A DNA stretch of 64,000 nt from Pseudoalteromonas luteoviolacea H33-S (GCF_001625695.1 NZ_AUXY01000058.1:124001-188000), one strand, 5' to 3'. Positions 7,248-15,855 are shown, numbered from the stretch's first letter. A program made the numbers and translations. The notes: a model not told the origin generated them from the letters alone.

Positions 7248-9097
7248 TCATCCATATCATCAAAGGGTTCAATATCTAGAGTTGGAACTGCTAGTTCGCT
7301 TGGTTGCTCCTGAATTGCTGGCATTGGGTTAGGCTTTTCTGCTTGGGTATGATTCTTTCGTCTCTGCCGTGATCGCTTTGCAGCTTTAGTTTTGTTAACT
7401 GCTTCCTGTTCTAGCTCTCGCATTCGCTCGTATGCCTCAAAAATCGTGTGTTCATTGATTTTGCCACCGGATTCTTCAACGCGCTTAAGGGCTTCTCGTA
7501 ACTCCCAAATACTTATTGCTGGATGAGAGGTATCTCGGTAAGGAATTTGGTAATAAGACTTGAGCTCTGGGTCAAAAAACCAAATTAGGCTAATATCTCT
7601 GGGATCACGACGCACCATAAACTTACGCTTTCTCTTTGCATCTTGCGGATCAATCGCATTTATCCAAGGTCTTAAAACATCGTGGTAATAATAAATTTTA
7701 TCTATCACAATGCCGTAATCTTGCACTGTGCGCATTTCAAAAGGCATTAGATCCAACTTAAGCTTTTCTTCATCTATTATTTTTGCTGGCAAACCTCTGC
7801 CTGGCATTTCACTATCGCCCAATATTCCTTGCTTATATCGAGCGAGTGGTGCCATACCTAACATTGAATGCTTCTTTTGGTGATATACATTAACAATGTA
7901 ATCCGCAAGCCACTTTTCAAATTCAGATAGCGTTAAAGCTGCTGCTTTTTCTGAGTCATAATCACCTTTCTCTTTTGGATTTGCGAATGTAGAACCGGGT
8001 AAAGCGTGAACTTCTTTCGATAATGTGCCTAAAGCTCTTTCAACATGGGCCCCATAATTAGGTCTTGCTACCGGCCTCCACTCCAAATCCATCGAGTACT
8101 GACTACAAGCTCGTTTTAGCATGTTGCCCCTGAACTCTTTTGCATTGTCCGCGTGAATTTTGTCTGGTAACCCCCAAACAGGCCATTCTCCACTAACACC
8201 GAGTTTTGCTAACCATCTTTCTTTTGGCAAAATTGAGTGTGCGAGACATAACCCCGTTGTCATTGCACTCGGGGGATCAAACGATATATAAAACCCAGTC
8301 ACCAATCTACTAAACACATCAAATGATAAAGTGATCCAAGGTCTTCCTATCGGCGCTCGGTAGTGATCATCCACTAAAATGATGTCTAGCTTTGTGTGGT
8401 CTATTTGCACCACCGCAAGTGGCCAATCCGCGCCAGGGAATTTACCCTCTATAGGTTTAAAGTCATTGTCTGATTTTTTACGTCCATGTCGCTTTCTTGA
8501 CACTAGCTCTAGTGGTAACGCTTTAACTCGGTTCCTAACTGTATTGTCATGAGGTGGCGTAAGCCCTCTTTTTAAACATTGGGCTTTTACGGCATCAATA
8601 ACCTTTCGAACAATTTTCTTCTGTTTGGTGAGGTATTCTGTTGCTATTGCTTCTTTAATTATCTCTTCTACTATTTGGTCGCCTTTAGTCGCTCCTTTAT
8701 CACTTCTGGTCTTTGGTAACAACGAGGTAAGTAACCCTGAATCTTCATACAAGCGAAGCCATAAGTATACTGTGTTCACATGTAAGTCATGCGCTTGAGC
8801 TCTTTCAATAACGTGGTTTCTCGTACGCCCACCTTTATTAACCAAAGGCTTGATGATCTTGTATCTTTTATTGGCAACTTGCCATGCTTCTTCTGAAATA
8901 AGCATGAGCTCTTCGTCGCATTTGCGAGGTTCGACTTCAAGCGGAGGCTGCAATGATTCAGCTTTAGTTTCTAACGTCTCACCCGTTGACTCATCCACTA
9001 ATACCACTTTAGACAGATTAAACACTTCAGCAATACGGTAGTTTTTACCTTCCCTTGAGACCTTTTTCCCTGGTTCTAATGCTAACGACTTATTCAC
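7238..9097 (-). CDS. tnsB: TnsB/TniA DDE transposase
   Basis: This 619-residue integrase-type transposase has N-terminal helix-turn-helix regions (about 75-200) and an RNase H-fold core. The catalytic triad is D233 (VVQIDHT), D317 (IHADNAKE) and E353 (HVERALG), a D-35-E spacing between the last two. A basic, alanine- and proline-rich C-terminal tail (about 570-619) probably contacts TnsC. TnsB binds the element ends and joins the 3' ends to the target. The start is GTG at 9097, set by GGAG 8 bases upstream that lies within the end of tnsA. Family membership is certain. Confidence 0.96.
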   Translation of the reverse strand: MNKSLALEPGKKVSREGKNYRIAEVFNLSKVVLVDESTGETLETKAESLQPPLEVEPRKCDEELMLISEEAWQVANKRYKIIKPLVNKGGRTRNHVIERAQAHDLHVNTVYLWLRLYEDSGLLTSLLPKTRSDKGATKGDQIVEEIIKEAIATEYLTKQKKIVRKVIDAVKAQCLKRGLTPPHDNTVRNRVKALPLELVSRKRHGRKKSDNDFKPIEGKFPGADWPLAVVQIDHTKLDIILVDDHYRAPIGRPWITLSFDVFSRLVTGFYISFDPPSAMTTGLCLAHSILPKERWLAKLGVSGEWPVWGLPDKIHADNAKEFRGNMLKRACSQYSMDLEWRPVARPNYGAHVERALGTLSKEVHALPGSTFANPKEKGDYDSEKAAALTLSEFEKWLADYIVNVYHQKKHSMLGMAPLARYKQGILGDSEMPGRGLPAKIIDEEKLKLDLMPFEMRTVQDYGIVIDKIYYYHDVLRPWINAIDPQDAKRKRKFMVRRDPRDISLIWFFDPELKSYYQIPYRDTSHPAISIWELREALKRVEESGGKINEHTIFEAYERMRELEQEAVNKTKAAKRSRQRRKNHTQAEKPNPMPAIQEQPSELAVPTLDIEPFDDMDEWS

Positions 9098-9101
9098 TTC
9101 A

Positions 9102-9737
9102 TCAGCTCCAGATTTCTTGTATCATGGTGATCTTTTGATTCAGGTTCATGCCAATTTGACCCGTTCCAATCAGATACCACAAAGTTGGTAACAACCTGGC
9201 TTGATTCCAAGGATCAGAGTATATCTTTTCAAGTAGTCCTGTCGGAGTTGAACGCCCAAGCGTTTTTAAATTTCCAACTAGCAACGCCATATCTGCTTCT
9301 TCACTGGCACCTTGTCTTATAAAAGGAAGAAGGAACTTAACTGACTCCAGATAAGGCGTTCTAATTTCCTTTTCAGTGACTATTTTAAACTTCCACTGAT
9401 TTTCCTTTGCATATTTAATTGCCATGCGGAACTTTGGCCGAAGCTTGCCCCAATTCTCCTTGAGTTCACTTCTATACTTTACTTCATATAAAGTGGGCTT
9501 TTCACCTTGTCTGAAAGCAAGTACATCAGGCGTATAACTACGTCGCTTGTCTTCATTATTTAGACAAATAATTTTAACTGGCTGAACCTCAAACCGGCTT
9601 ACGTGTTTGTCGAATTCAAGAAGACTTATAAAGTCTCGCTCCAGTGTTGACTCAAACATTGCTTGCCCATCAGCTTTACTGTGCGCAGCTATTCCTGTGA
9701 CATTGCGATAGTTTTTTGGGATGGTTCTTACAGGCAT
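9102..9737 (-). CDS. tnsA: TnsA endonuclease
   Basis: This 211-residue protein has a restriction-endonuclease-like fold with a catalytic set E29 (FESTLERDF), D71 (YTPDVL) and E85-V-K87 (YEVKYRSE), followed by the TnsA C-terminal domain. TnsA cuts the 5' ends of the element so that, with TnsB cutting the 3' ends, transposition is cut-and-paste. Its presence separates this element from Tn5053/Tn6022-type elements, which move replicatively. It starts inside the last codons of the DUF2971 gene and ends 4 bases before the tnsB start. Confidence 0.94.
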   Translation of the reverse strand: MPVRTIPKNYRNVTGIAAHSKADGQAMFESTLERDFISLLEFDKHVSRFEVQPVKIICLNNEDKRRSYTPDVLAFRQGEKPTLYEVKYRSELKENWGKLRPKFRMAIKYAKENQWKFKIVTEKEIRTPYLESVKFLLPFIRQGASEEADMALLVGNLKTLGRSTPTGLLEKIYSDPWNQARLLPTLWYLIGTGQIGMNLNQKITMIQEIWS

Positions 9738-10450
9738 GCGAAGCCCTTTCTTTTATCAATTCTGCTGAACTCAAGTGCAAAACGATGTTCTGCTTTTTTA
9801 GCTTGAAAGATTAATACATGCTTCCACTGAGGCAGGCTAAGCATATCATATACTTTTGCTTTATCTTGTTCAGATGTTTTCAAACCGAATGAAACTGATT
9901 GAATTGATTGAGCGGAAATATCTTTTAAGCCAAACTCTTGTGATATTAGTCTAGTCTCACGTTCATATCTCCAGTACGAGTATTTCGTTGTTAAAAGAGG
10001 AGTAATGACAGCTTCGAGCAGGTTTCCAGAGTTCAACTTCATGCAATCTGGAATACTGTGTAAAGGATGTTTTGACTGATAAATGACGTCTTCAACTGAA
10101 ACATTTGGTAAAGCACTCAACAAAACGTTCCTATTGAAGCCAATACAAATACCTTTATGGCTATTTGCATAATGAGACCACATAAGCTGGTTTTTCTTGG
10201 CTCTGCAAAAGCAACAGATGCCTATATTTGTTAACTTTTTCTTCAGCTGCTTACTCAATATGTCTGTTGAGGCCTTGTTAGCAACTCCTTTTTGCGATAG
10301 TACTTCATTTACAGTTCTTTCATATTCCATTTGGCAATCAAAGGGATCATTAAACTGTTCAGGTGTGGAAAAATGAATCTGCTGGTTCTTAAACTCACTT
10401 AAAAAGTGATTTTTCTCTGGATCAGAATAGCGAAACAACACATTCTTCAA
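9728..10450 (-). CDS. DUF2971 protein, first gene of the transposition operon
   Basis: This 240-residue protein has the DUF2971 pattern: an N-terminal FRYSDPE, then STPEQFNDPFDC, CFCRAKKNQLMWSHYANSHKGICIGF in the middle (quoted here only as motif order CFC, LMWSHYA, GICIGF), and YWRYERETR near 165. The biochemical role of the family is not established. The start is TTG at 10450, supported by AAGGA 8 bases upstream; the nearby ATG runs into a stop at once. It overlaps tnsA by 10 bases, so it is cotranscribed and probably translationally coupled with the transposition genes, which is not the usual place for cargo. Confidence 0.85.
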   Translation of the reverse strand: MKNVLFRYSDPEKNHFLSEFKNQQIHFSTPEQFNDPFDCQMEYERTVNEVLSQKGVANKASTDILSKQLKKKLTNIGICCFCRAKKNQLMWSHYANSHKGICIGFNRNVLLSALPNVSVEDVIYQSKHPLHSIPDCMKLNSGNLLEAVITPLLTTKYSYWRYERETRLISQEFGLKDISAQSIQSVSFGLKTSEQDKAKVYDMLSLPQWKHVLIFQAKKAEHRFALEFSRIDKRKGFACL

Positions 10451-10514
10451 AACATAAATCCTTCTCTATTACTCTGTTTTTTAATAACTATTTAAAATCA
10501 CAATGCATTATTCC

Positions 10515-10635
10515 AGTACAAAATAGCAGTGTAATTATCGAACTTTTTTATACCTTACTCTCTAATAGTAGCCTATAGCGATGTAATTTCGACTCTAGAT
10601 TGGAGTATTAGTACAAAAAAGCGATGGAACTCACA
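10515..10635. repeat. Right-end repeats, probable TnsB binding sites
   Basis: AGTACAAAATAGC (10515-10527) and AGTACAAAAAAGC (10610-10622) match at 12 of 13 positions in the same orientation. TAGCAGTGTAATTATCGAAC (10524-10543) resembles TAGCGATGTAATTTCGAC (10576-10593). The three AGC cores are 52 and 43 bases apart, as expected for TnsB sites in a Tn7 right end. The outermost continues to ACA at 10633-10635, the proposed terminus. The five bases beyond it are GAAGT, a possible target duplication that cannot be confirmed here. Confidence 0.5.
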
Positions 10636-10662
10636 GAAGTAAAATAACTTTACGTCACGCAT

Positions 10663-10693
10663 AAAAAAGCAAGCGCCTGAGCTTGCTTTTTTT
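10663..10693. terminator. Bidirectional intrinsic terminator
   Basis: AGCAAGC and GCTTGCT form a stem around a 6-base loop (core 10668-10687), with an A run on the left and a T run on the right. It works for the minus-strand gene ending at 10706 and for any transcript coming from the left. It separates the transposon end from chromosomal genes. Confidence 0.8.
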
Positions 10694-10705
10694 GTGGCTA
10701 TTCTT

Positions 10706-11488
10706 CTATTTTACAATTAGTTGGTCTTCCCACAGGTGGATGATATTAGGGTTAGTTAGGTTAAACACTTTAACAACCATTGTTTTTCCCGCCGCATTTT
10801 CACATTCAATAATTTGATACAAAACCTGGTGGGCAGGGTTTGTTAACACATCATTTTTAATAAATACATCTGAGTGAAATGGTCCTTTTCGATCTTCGCC
10901 ATGAAACAGGCCTAATGACACGCCTCGATTCGCTACTGTTGAGCAATAAGATTGTGTGTTTTGATTATTCACACTTAAGCTACTGCGAATACGATATGCT
11001 GAGTGGTAGCCGTATGAATATGGCTGATAAATAAACTTACCTTCGGGCTCTAATGTTACCTGCCAATCCACAATTGGAGCGCCTGGCACATTGACCAACA
11101 CGTTGTAATCGATGCCATCGCCATCAAGACAGTTAATATGCACCGTTTTGGAAGCCTGCAATGCATTTTCATCATGCAGATCTGCCTCTAACGTCAAGCT
11201 CTGCGTCGAATCCACGTCCACAGACAAGCTTAAATTAGCGAGGTTATTATGGGTTTCGTTAGAATAAACGTTGGCGTTATAGCAGCGGCTGAACTCATCT
11301 CTAAGCTGCACATTGAGCGTTAACTTGTGGGCATGTTCACTGGTGATCAGAACATGACTCACAGGGCCTTCAGTATAGCGTGTTAAACGTTCAAAGCCAT
11401 CTTCGTCAGCAATATTTTGCGCAAGAGCAACCACATTCAAGCTCGTCATTAACGCACCAAATACAATCGAAAGTTTAGATAAAGACAT
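10706..11488 (-). CDS. Secreted protein of unknown function
   Basis: This 260-residue protein has a clear Sec signal peptide (LSIVFGALMTSLNVVALAQ, cleavage near residue 23) and no membrane segment afterwards. The mature part is beta-rich with four or five cysteines that could form disulfides (near FSRCYNA, INCLDGD, YCSTV, IIECEN). I do not recognise a family. A strong ribosome binding site (AAGGAA) precedes the ATG, and a terminator follows. Its 3' end faces the transposon right end about 70 bases away, the geometry that glmS has relative to Tn7. Confidence 0.75.
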   Translation of the reverse strand: MSLSKLSIVFGALMTSLNVVALAQNIADEDGFERLTRYTEGPVSHVLITSEHAHKLTLNVQLRDEFSRCYNANVYSNETHNNLANLSLSVDVDSTQSLTLEADLHDENALQASKTVHINCLDGDGIDYNVLVNVPGAPIVDWQVTLEPEGKFIYQPYSYGYHSAYRIRSSLSVNNQNTQSYCSTVANRGVSLGLFHGEDRKGPFHSDVFIKNDVLTNPAHQVLYQIIECENAAGKTMVVKVFNLTNPNIIHLWEDQLIVK

Positions 11489-11851
11489 GACAATTTCCTT
11501 TTCATTGAGAGAAATCGGTATAGTCTGTACTACATACTCAGCTATCTGATGACTACAACTTATCAGTCAGTTCCTTCTATTACAAAAAACATGATGGTGG
11601 TCGAAATCATTAAAAAAATTGAGAACTTATCTAACCTTTTTAGATGGTTAGGTAAGTCCCTTTTTAAGATAATTAGTTGATAAAAAGTATTTCATAACCC
11701 TTCATAATCACACACTAGCATTCCTATGAAACCCACTAGTAATCATCATCAATATTTTACAAATAACTAAGTGTAGCCACTTCATTTAGCCACAAAGTGC
11801 ACCACCATTTAACAACTTATTATTACGCACCTACTCTAAGTGCGTCATATT
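11489..11851. other. Intergenic region with a long imperfect stem-loop
   Basis: There is no plausible gene. ACTTATCTAACC (11625-11636) pairs with GGTTAGGTAAGT (11646-11657) with a single G-T mismatch over a 9-base loop. A CCCTTTTT follows on the plus strand, and a T run lies a few bases beyond on the minus strand, so it may end the transcript of the HTH gene at 11852. A second small hairpin, ACGCAC/GTGCGT, lies at 11825-11845 and belongs to the TACGCA motif series described nearby. The left part holds the promoter of the secreted protein. Confidence 0.5.
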
Positions 11852-12190
11852 TTACGCAACCAACTCAGGATCGTTTCTTACACCTTCAATCACTTGAGTG
11901 ATGTCCATCAGGTAAACATCTTCAATCAATGAAATCACATCATTCCAACGAGGATTATATTCATTATTTTCCCACCGCCTTAAAGTTCGCTCTTCAATAC
12001 CATAACAAGCCGCTGATTCAGCCTGCGTATATCCCCTGCACTTTCTTGCATATTTTAGTAACTGTGCACCTTTTGGCGTGCGGATTAACTTAGATGATTG
12101 AGGGCTTATATCAGCACTACTTTGAGCAGACACCAAGTGCTGAGATAAACGAGTTTTCATTTGGGTATTGAATGTAAGGTGTTTGGCCAT
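11852..12190 (-). CDS. XRE-family helix-turn-helix protein
   Basis: This 112-residue protein has an HTH_3-like domain in its C-terminal half: GAQLLKYARKCRGYTQ, ACYGIEERTLRRWENNEYNP, about residues 48-95. The N-terminal 40 residues are low in structure. I start at ATG 12190 because AAGGAA lies 7 bases before it; an upstream TTG has no comparable site. It is divergent from the S24-type repressor at 12461, and both promoters share TACGCA-type repeats, so they may regulate each other. Confidence 0.8.
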   Translation of the reverse strand: MAKHLTFNTQMKTRLSQHLVSAQSSADISPQSSKLIRTPKGAQLLKYARKCRGYTQAESAACYGIEERTLRRWENNEYNPRWNDVISLIEDVYLMDITQVIEGVRNDPELVA

Positions 12191-12203
12191 GTTCACTTTC
12201 CTT

Positions 12204-12380
12204 ATTTTTTTACGCAAGTGAGTACGTCTGCACCCAGAGGTGCCCTACTAACTGTTATAACTTACCGTAATTAATGCATACTGAACCATTAAAAGGCTCA
12301 GGTGCGTAATTTTTTAATAAGTATAGATTAAAATCCTACGCACCACAACCGTAATTGAATTTAATACTGCGTAAAAAATT
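12204..12380. promoter_or_regulatory. Repeated TACGCA/TGCGTA elements between divergent regulators
   Basis: TTTTTTACGCA at 12206-12216, GGTGCGTAATTTTTT at 12301-12315, CCTACGCACC at 12335-12344 and TGCGTAAAAAATT at 12368-12380 share a TGCGTA core in both orientations, mostly followed by an A/T run. GGTGCGTA (12301-12308) and TACGCACC (12337-12344) are a perfect 8-base inverted repeat. This density in a 270-base divergent promoter region suggests operator sites for one or both flanking HTH proteins. More copies lie at the far end of the small HTH gene (11825-11860). Confidence 0.5.
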
Positions 12381-12460
12381 GCATTGAGTTTACTTTTAAA
12401 CCTCCCTATAATGTCTGACATGACGCTTAAACAAATGTGATATAGGAAATAAAACCCATT

Positions 12461-13147
12461 ATGGACGGAGTAAGTTACCTCAATACCTTGGCTGAGAGAG
12501 TCGAGGAAGCGATTAAACCACATAGTATCAGGGCATTTGCGTCAAAAATTGATGTCTCTGAAGGCACACTGCGTCGTATTTTAAAAGGCGAAGATCCTAA
12601 ACTGAGCATCATTGAACGAATAGCCAATGAAGCGCAAGTAAACCTGTTGTGGCTTATCACTGGCACAGAAAGCGGCGTCGAGGATGTGGAGTCATTACAT
12701 CCAGTCGTAAAATTAGATGAATTTAATGACGCCTTTGCTTTAGTTCCTGGTTACCATGTATCTGTAAGCACAGGGCATGGTGCATTTAATGACCAAACTC
12801 AAGTTTCAAGGCATCTCGCATTTCGAAAAAAGTGGCTTGAATACAAAAATCTTGAAAAAAGTAAACTAGCCGTTGTTTTTGCCAAAGGTGACTCTATGGA
12901 GCCCACCATCCATAACAACAATACAATTTTGGTCGACTTAAGTGACAAAAAGCTCAGTGAAGGCCTAATTTATGTAGTTAGACTCGGAGAAGAGCTATAC
13001 GCAAAGCGCCTACAACAGTATCTAGATGGGTCAGTAAGGCTTATTAGCGACAACAAAGAATATGTTGAACAAGTCGTGAAGCCTGATGAAATGGAGCAAC
13101 TTGAAATCATTGGGAAGGTGGTATGGATAGGAAAAGATCTTACTTAA
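12461..13147 (+). CDS. HTH and S24 peptidase-fold repressor (LexA/CI-like)
   Basis: This 228-residue protein has an N-terminal HTH (about 18-65, with SIRAFASKIDVSEGTLRRIL) and a C-terminal S24 domain with Ser145 (KGDSMEPT) and Lys182 (YAKRL). These make the Ser-Lys dyad of LexA, CI and phage C repressors. A linker around 95-110 (VSTGHGAFND) is where self-cleavage would occur, although the usual Ala-Gly or Cys-Gly pair is not evident. Such proteins hold operators until DNA damage. No phage genes are nearby, so it is more likely a chromosomal regulator or a remnant. Confidence 0.85.
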   Translation: MDGVSYLNTLAERVEEAIKPHSIRAFASKIDVSEGTLRRILKGEDPKLSIIERIANEAQVNLLWLITGTESGVEDVESLHPVVKLDEFNDAFALVPGYHVSVSTGHGAFNDQTQVSRHLAFRKKWLEYKNLEKSKLAVVFAKGDSMEPTIHNNNTILVDLSDKKLSEGLIYVVRLGEELYAKRLQQYLDGSVRLISDNKEYVEQVVKPDEMEQLEIIGKVVWIGKDLT

Positions 13148-13165
13148 ATCTTTTCCTGTGAGTTA

Positions 13166-13190
13166 ATGTGTGGACTGTCAGCCCACACAT
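13166..13190. terminator. Stem-loop between convergent genes
   Basis: ATGTGTGG (13166-13173) pairs with CCACACAT (13183-13190) over a 9-base loop, lying between the S24 repressor and the chitinase gene that converge here. No strong T run follows, so it is a moderate-confidence shared terminator. Confidence 0.5.
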
Positions 13191-13197
13191 ATATTAA

Positions 13198-15855
13198 TTA
13201 AAGTTTTTGCCATGCACTGCTTTTACCTGGCTCATCACCTTTGGTCCACCACAATGCTTTGTAACGTGCACATGAGTTAGCAGCATCACAATGATTCACT
13301 TCTGAACCTGCATTGTAAGCAACATCAATGTGCCATGGAAATTCAGCTTGACTGATCAAAGTCCATGCGTCAGCAAAACGCGTTGGCTCCACACCAGAAA
13401 CCCAGTATTTAGCTTCCCAAACAAGTGTTTGCTTTACTTCTTGATCAAAATGACTCACTCGATCGCCGGTGTTATACACCGCTTGAGCATCATAAGCTGG
13501 ATGACCACCGGCGCCTTTTGGTGTAACTGTAACGATTACTGTATCAGTATAGTTATCAACACCATTGTCAGATACACTTAACTGGAATACCAATTGCTCT
13601 GTTTGCGATACTTGAGGCGCTGCAAAACTAGCTTGATTGGTATCAGCGCCAGTCAGTACAACAGCTGTGCCTGAAACCTGAGACCATGTATATGTTAAAA
13701 CATCACCATCAGCATCTGACGTTGCGCTACCATCTAACACGACACTCGCTGTTTCTGATTCAACTTGTTTGTCTGCCCCAGCATTCACCACAGGTGGTGT
13801 GTTTACAACACTGTCTCGAATCGTGATCACAACTTCGTCACTGGTATTTCCGCCTTTGCCATCGTTAGCACTAAAGCGTAAAGTGACCGTTGCTTCACCT
13901 ACAACATCGGGCGCGACAAATTCTAGGTTCAATGCGCTAGTGACACCTAAAGTAACTGCAGGACCGGACACTTGCTGCCATTGATAGGTAAGTGCGTCAT
14001 TATCTGCGTCATTCGCTGTCGCAGCCAGTTTAACCACAGAACCTGATAACACACTTTGATCTGCACCTGCATTAACAACAGGAGCACGATTAGAACCATC
14101 CACGAGGGGGTGACCAAGTGACTCATGCATCCAGTTCAAAATATCGCCATTGTCTGTATCGATCTCCCAACCAAACATACCAGCTAGGCCTTCTTGGAAT
14201 ACAAGCTCACCTTTTGCCTTAATAGACTTTTGATCATCGTAAGAGATCAGATCGCCCGTACTAGGTCGATAGATGTAGGGTGCTTGCGCAACCGTATCAT
14301 AGTGATACTCCCAATCAGGATGTTTTGCCCACTGTGCGATATTGGCATACATCAAGGTACCAGGCTCTAACTTAAATGCATCTGCCGGTGCTGAAGGACC
14401 AGTTGCTTTACCTTGCATATGGTGTGTACCAGGCGTATGTTCAACACCAGTCCAACCACGACCATACATGGCAATACCTGCGATCAACTTATTGCCCGGC
14501 ACGCCTTGTGCTTTAAGTAAATCAATACCAGTCTTAAGGTTGTATTGCGTGGTACGTACATCTGAAGGTTTAAAATCTGAGGGATATACTGCTGTTTGAT
14601 GACCTAGGCCTTCTAAATCCCATGCGCCGAAGTAGTCGTAGGACATCATTAAAATGTAGTCCATATACTTAATCGCTTCGCCGTAATTCACTTTCTCTAG
14701 TTTATCAAAACCGACATTAATCGCCGAAGTAAGTTCATACTTACGGCCTGTGCGCGCTTCCTCTTCATCCAGCATCGCGCGAAGCTCTTTCATCAACTTA
14801 ATATACGTCGCACCATCACTTGGAGACCCCAAGTTCGGGTTTGCTGCAGCGACGCCTGGGAATTCCCAATCGATATCAATACCATCCCAGAACTGCCATG
14901 TTCTTAAATACTGACGGCAAGATTCAACAAATGTTTTACGCTTGGCATCGTCAGCCATAAAATAGAAAGGATCGGAGAGCGTCCAACCACCGATAGATGG
15001 AATAATTTTCAGATCAGGATAACGCTGCTTGAGTGCCATCATCTGGCCATAGTTGCCTTTGATTGCATCTTGGTTTACTTGATCGCCAACAGGTTTCATA
15101 TAAGCCGCCCAAGGATCAGGTGGCGCAAGCTCAAAATCGCTTAAACCAGCAGTAACACGTTGAAAAGTGTCATAACCTGTCGGGTTTTCCTTTTTGAACG
15201 ACTCGTTAGGTCCTGCAATCGCAACAAACCCATAAAAAATATGCGTCAGATTTTCAGCAGGGATATTATCGATGTAATAATCCATCCCTTCAACACGATA
15301 AACAGACCATTCTGCAGCATATGCCGCGACCACTTTACCAGTTGTATTCACGTAAGATCGGTTGGTCATCTCGATTGGAAAACGCGGATCATTCACTTTC
15401 ATCGGTAGAGGGTCTAAGTGACTGCCCGCAGTGTCCGCCACCACAAGCACTTTATTATTAGTGCTGTCGCTACAACCATCAATATTACAAAGTTGAACCG
15501 TTAAGTTGAACTTACCGCCTTTAGTAAATGTTAATGTTTCTACACCCGATTGTGAGCTGCCTACCTCAGTTAACACACGACTGTGGACTACCTGCCCATC
15601 AAGTAATACTTTGACTGTTTCACCAGCTTCCCCAGTCCATTTTGACCAAGGCACAGAAACATCAACACTTGGCGCAACCAAAACGTCTTTGTATGCAAGT
15701 GAATCTGTGATTGTAACTAAACTGTGTTTTTCAACCATCCATTCTACTTTTGGCGCACCAGGGGTTGCTGCAAGCGTAGAAAGAGAGGTGAAAAAACCAG
15801 AGAGAAGCAACGCGTGCTTAACCCGGTTTAATGCCCTTTTGTTTGATGTTTTCAT
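13198..15855 (-). CDS. chiA: Secreted GH18 chitinase with PKD and chitin-binding modules
   Basis: This 885-residue protein starts with a signal peptide (cleavage near LAA-TPGA, residue 30). A ChiA-type N-terminal beta domain covers about 31-145. The GH18 barrel covers about 170-580, with SIGGW near 287-291 and the catalytic DGIDIDWE at 324-331 (acid Glu331). Two PKD-like domains follow at about 594-690 and 695-785, each starting PPVVNAGAD or APVVNAGAD. Last come two short aromatic chitin-binding (CBM5/12-like) modules near 795-840 and 845-885 (YNTGDRV, WWTKGDEPG). It hydrolyses chitin outside the cell. ATG is preceded by AAGGA. The modular order matches marine Pseudoalteromonas chitinases. 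Confidence 0.96.
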   Translation of the reverse strand: MKTSNKRALNRVKHALLLSGFFTSLSTLAATPGAPKVEWMVEKHSLVTITDSLAYKDVLVAPSVDVSVPWSKWTGEAGETVKVLLDGQVVHSRVLTEVGSSQSGVETLTFTKGGKFNLTVQLCNIDGCSDSTNNKVLVVADTAGSHLDPLPMKVNDPRFPIEMTNRSYVNTTGKVVAAYAAEWSVYRVEGMDYYIDNIPAENLTHIFYGFVAIAGPNESFKKENPTGYDTFQRVTAGLSDFELAPPDPWAAYMKPVGDQVNQDAIKGNYGQMMALKQRYPDLKIIPSIGGWTLSDPFYFMADDAKRKTFVESCRQYLRTWQFWDGIDIDWEFPGVAAANPNLGSPSDGATYIKLMKELRAMLDEEEARTGRKYELTSAINVGFDKLEKVNYGEAIKYMDYILMMSYDYFGAWDLEGLGHQTAVYPSDFKPSDVRTTQYNLKTGIDLLKAQGVPGNKLIAGIAMYGRGWTGVEHTPGTHHMQGKATGPSAPADAFKLEPGTLMYANIAQWAKHPDWEYHYDTVAQAPYIYRPSTGDLISYDDQKSIKAKGELVFQEGLAGMFGWEIDTDNGDILNWMHESLGHPLVDGSNRAPVVNAGADQSVLSGSVVKLAATANDADNDALTYQWQQVSGPAVTLGVTSALNLEFVAPDVVGEATVTLRFSANDGKGGNTSDEVVITIRDSVVNTPPVVNAGADKQVESETASVVLDGSATSDADGDVLTYTWSQVSGTAVVLTGADTNQASFAAPQVSQTEQLVFQLSVSDNGVDNYTDTVIVTVTPKGAGGHPAYDAQAVYNTGDRVSHFDQEVKQTLVWEAKYWVSGVEPTRFADAWTLISQAEFPWHIDVAYNAGSEVNHCDAANSCARYKALWWTKGDEPGKSSAWQKL

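Larger units (their letters stand above)
1..10635 (-). mobile_element. Tn7-like transposon, right-hand part with defence cargo
   Basis: A complete minus-strand transposition module (tnsA, tnsB, tnsC, tniQ) is preceded by a DUF2971 gene and followed by a four-gene SMC/Toprim cargo operon. The tnsA-proximal side corresponds to the right end of Tn7. There, repeats related to each other lie at 10515-10543, 10573-10593 and 10610-10635, and the outermost reads inwards from a TGTGAG terminus, similar to the TGTGGG terminus of Tn7. The left end is outside the window, so neither the full length nor a target duplication can be checked. The transposase assignments are firm. The exact right boundary is inference. 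Confidence 0.75.

Noticed and set aside
1..10635. A CRISPR-associated transposon
   Set aside because: I saw no repeat array and no Cas protein in the visible part. The left part is outside the window, so this is not excluded for the whole element.
12190..13147. The two HTH genes as remains of a prophage
   Set aside because: No integrase, structural or lysis gene and no attachment repeat is nearby; chitinase and other host genes follow at once.
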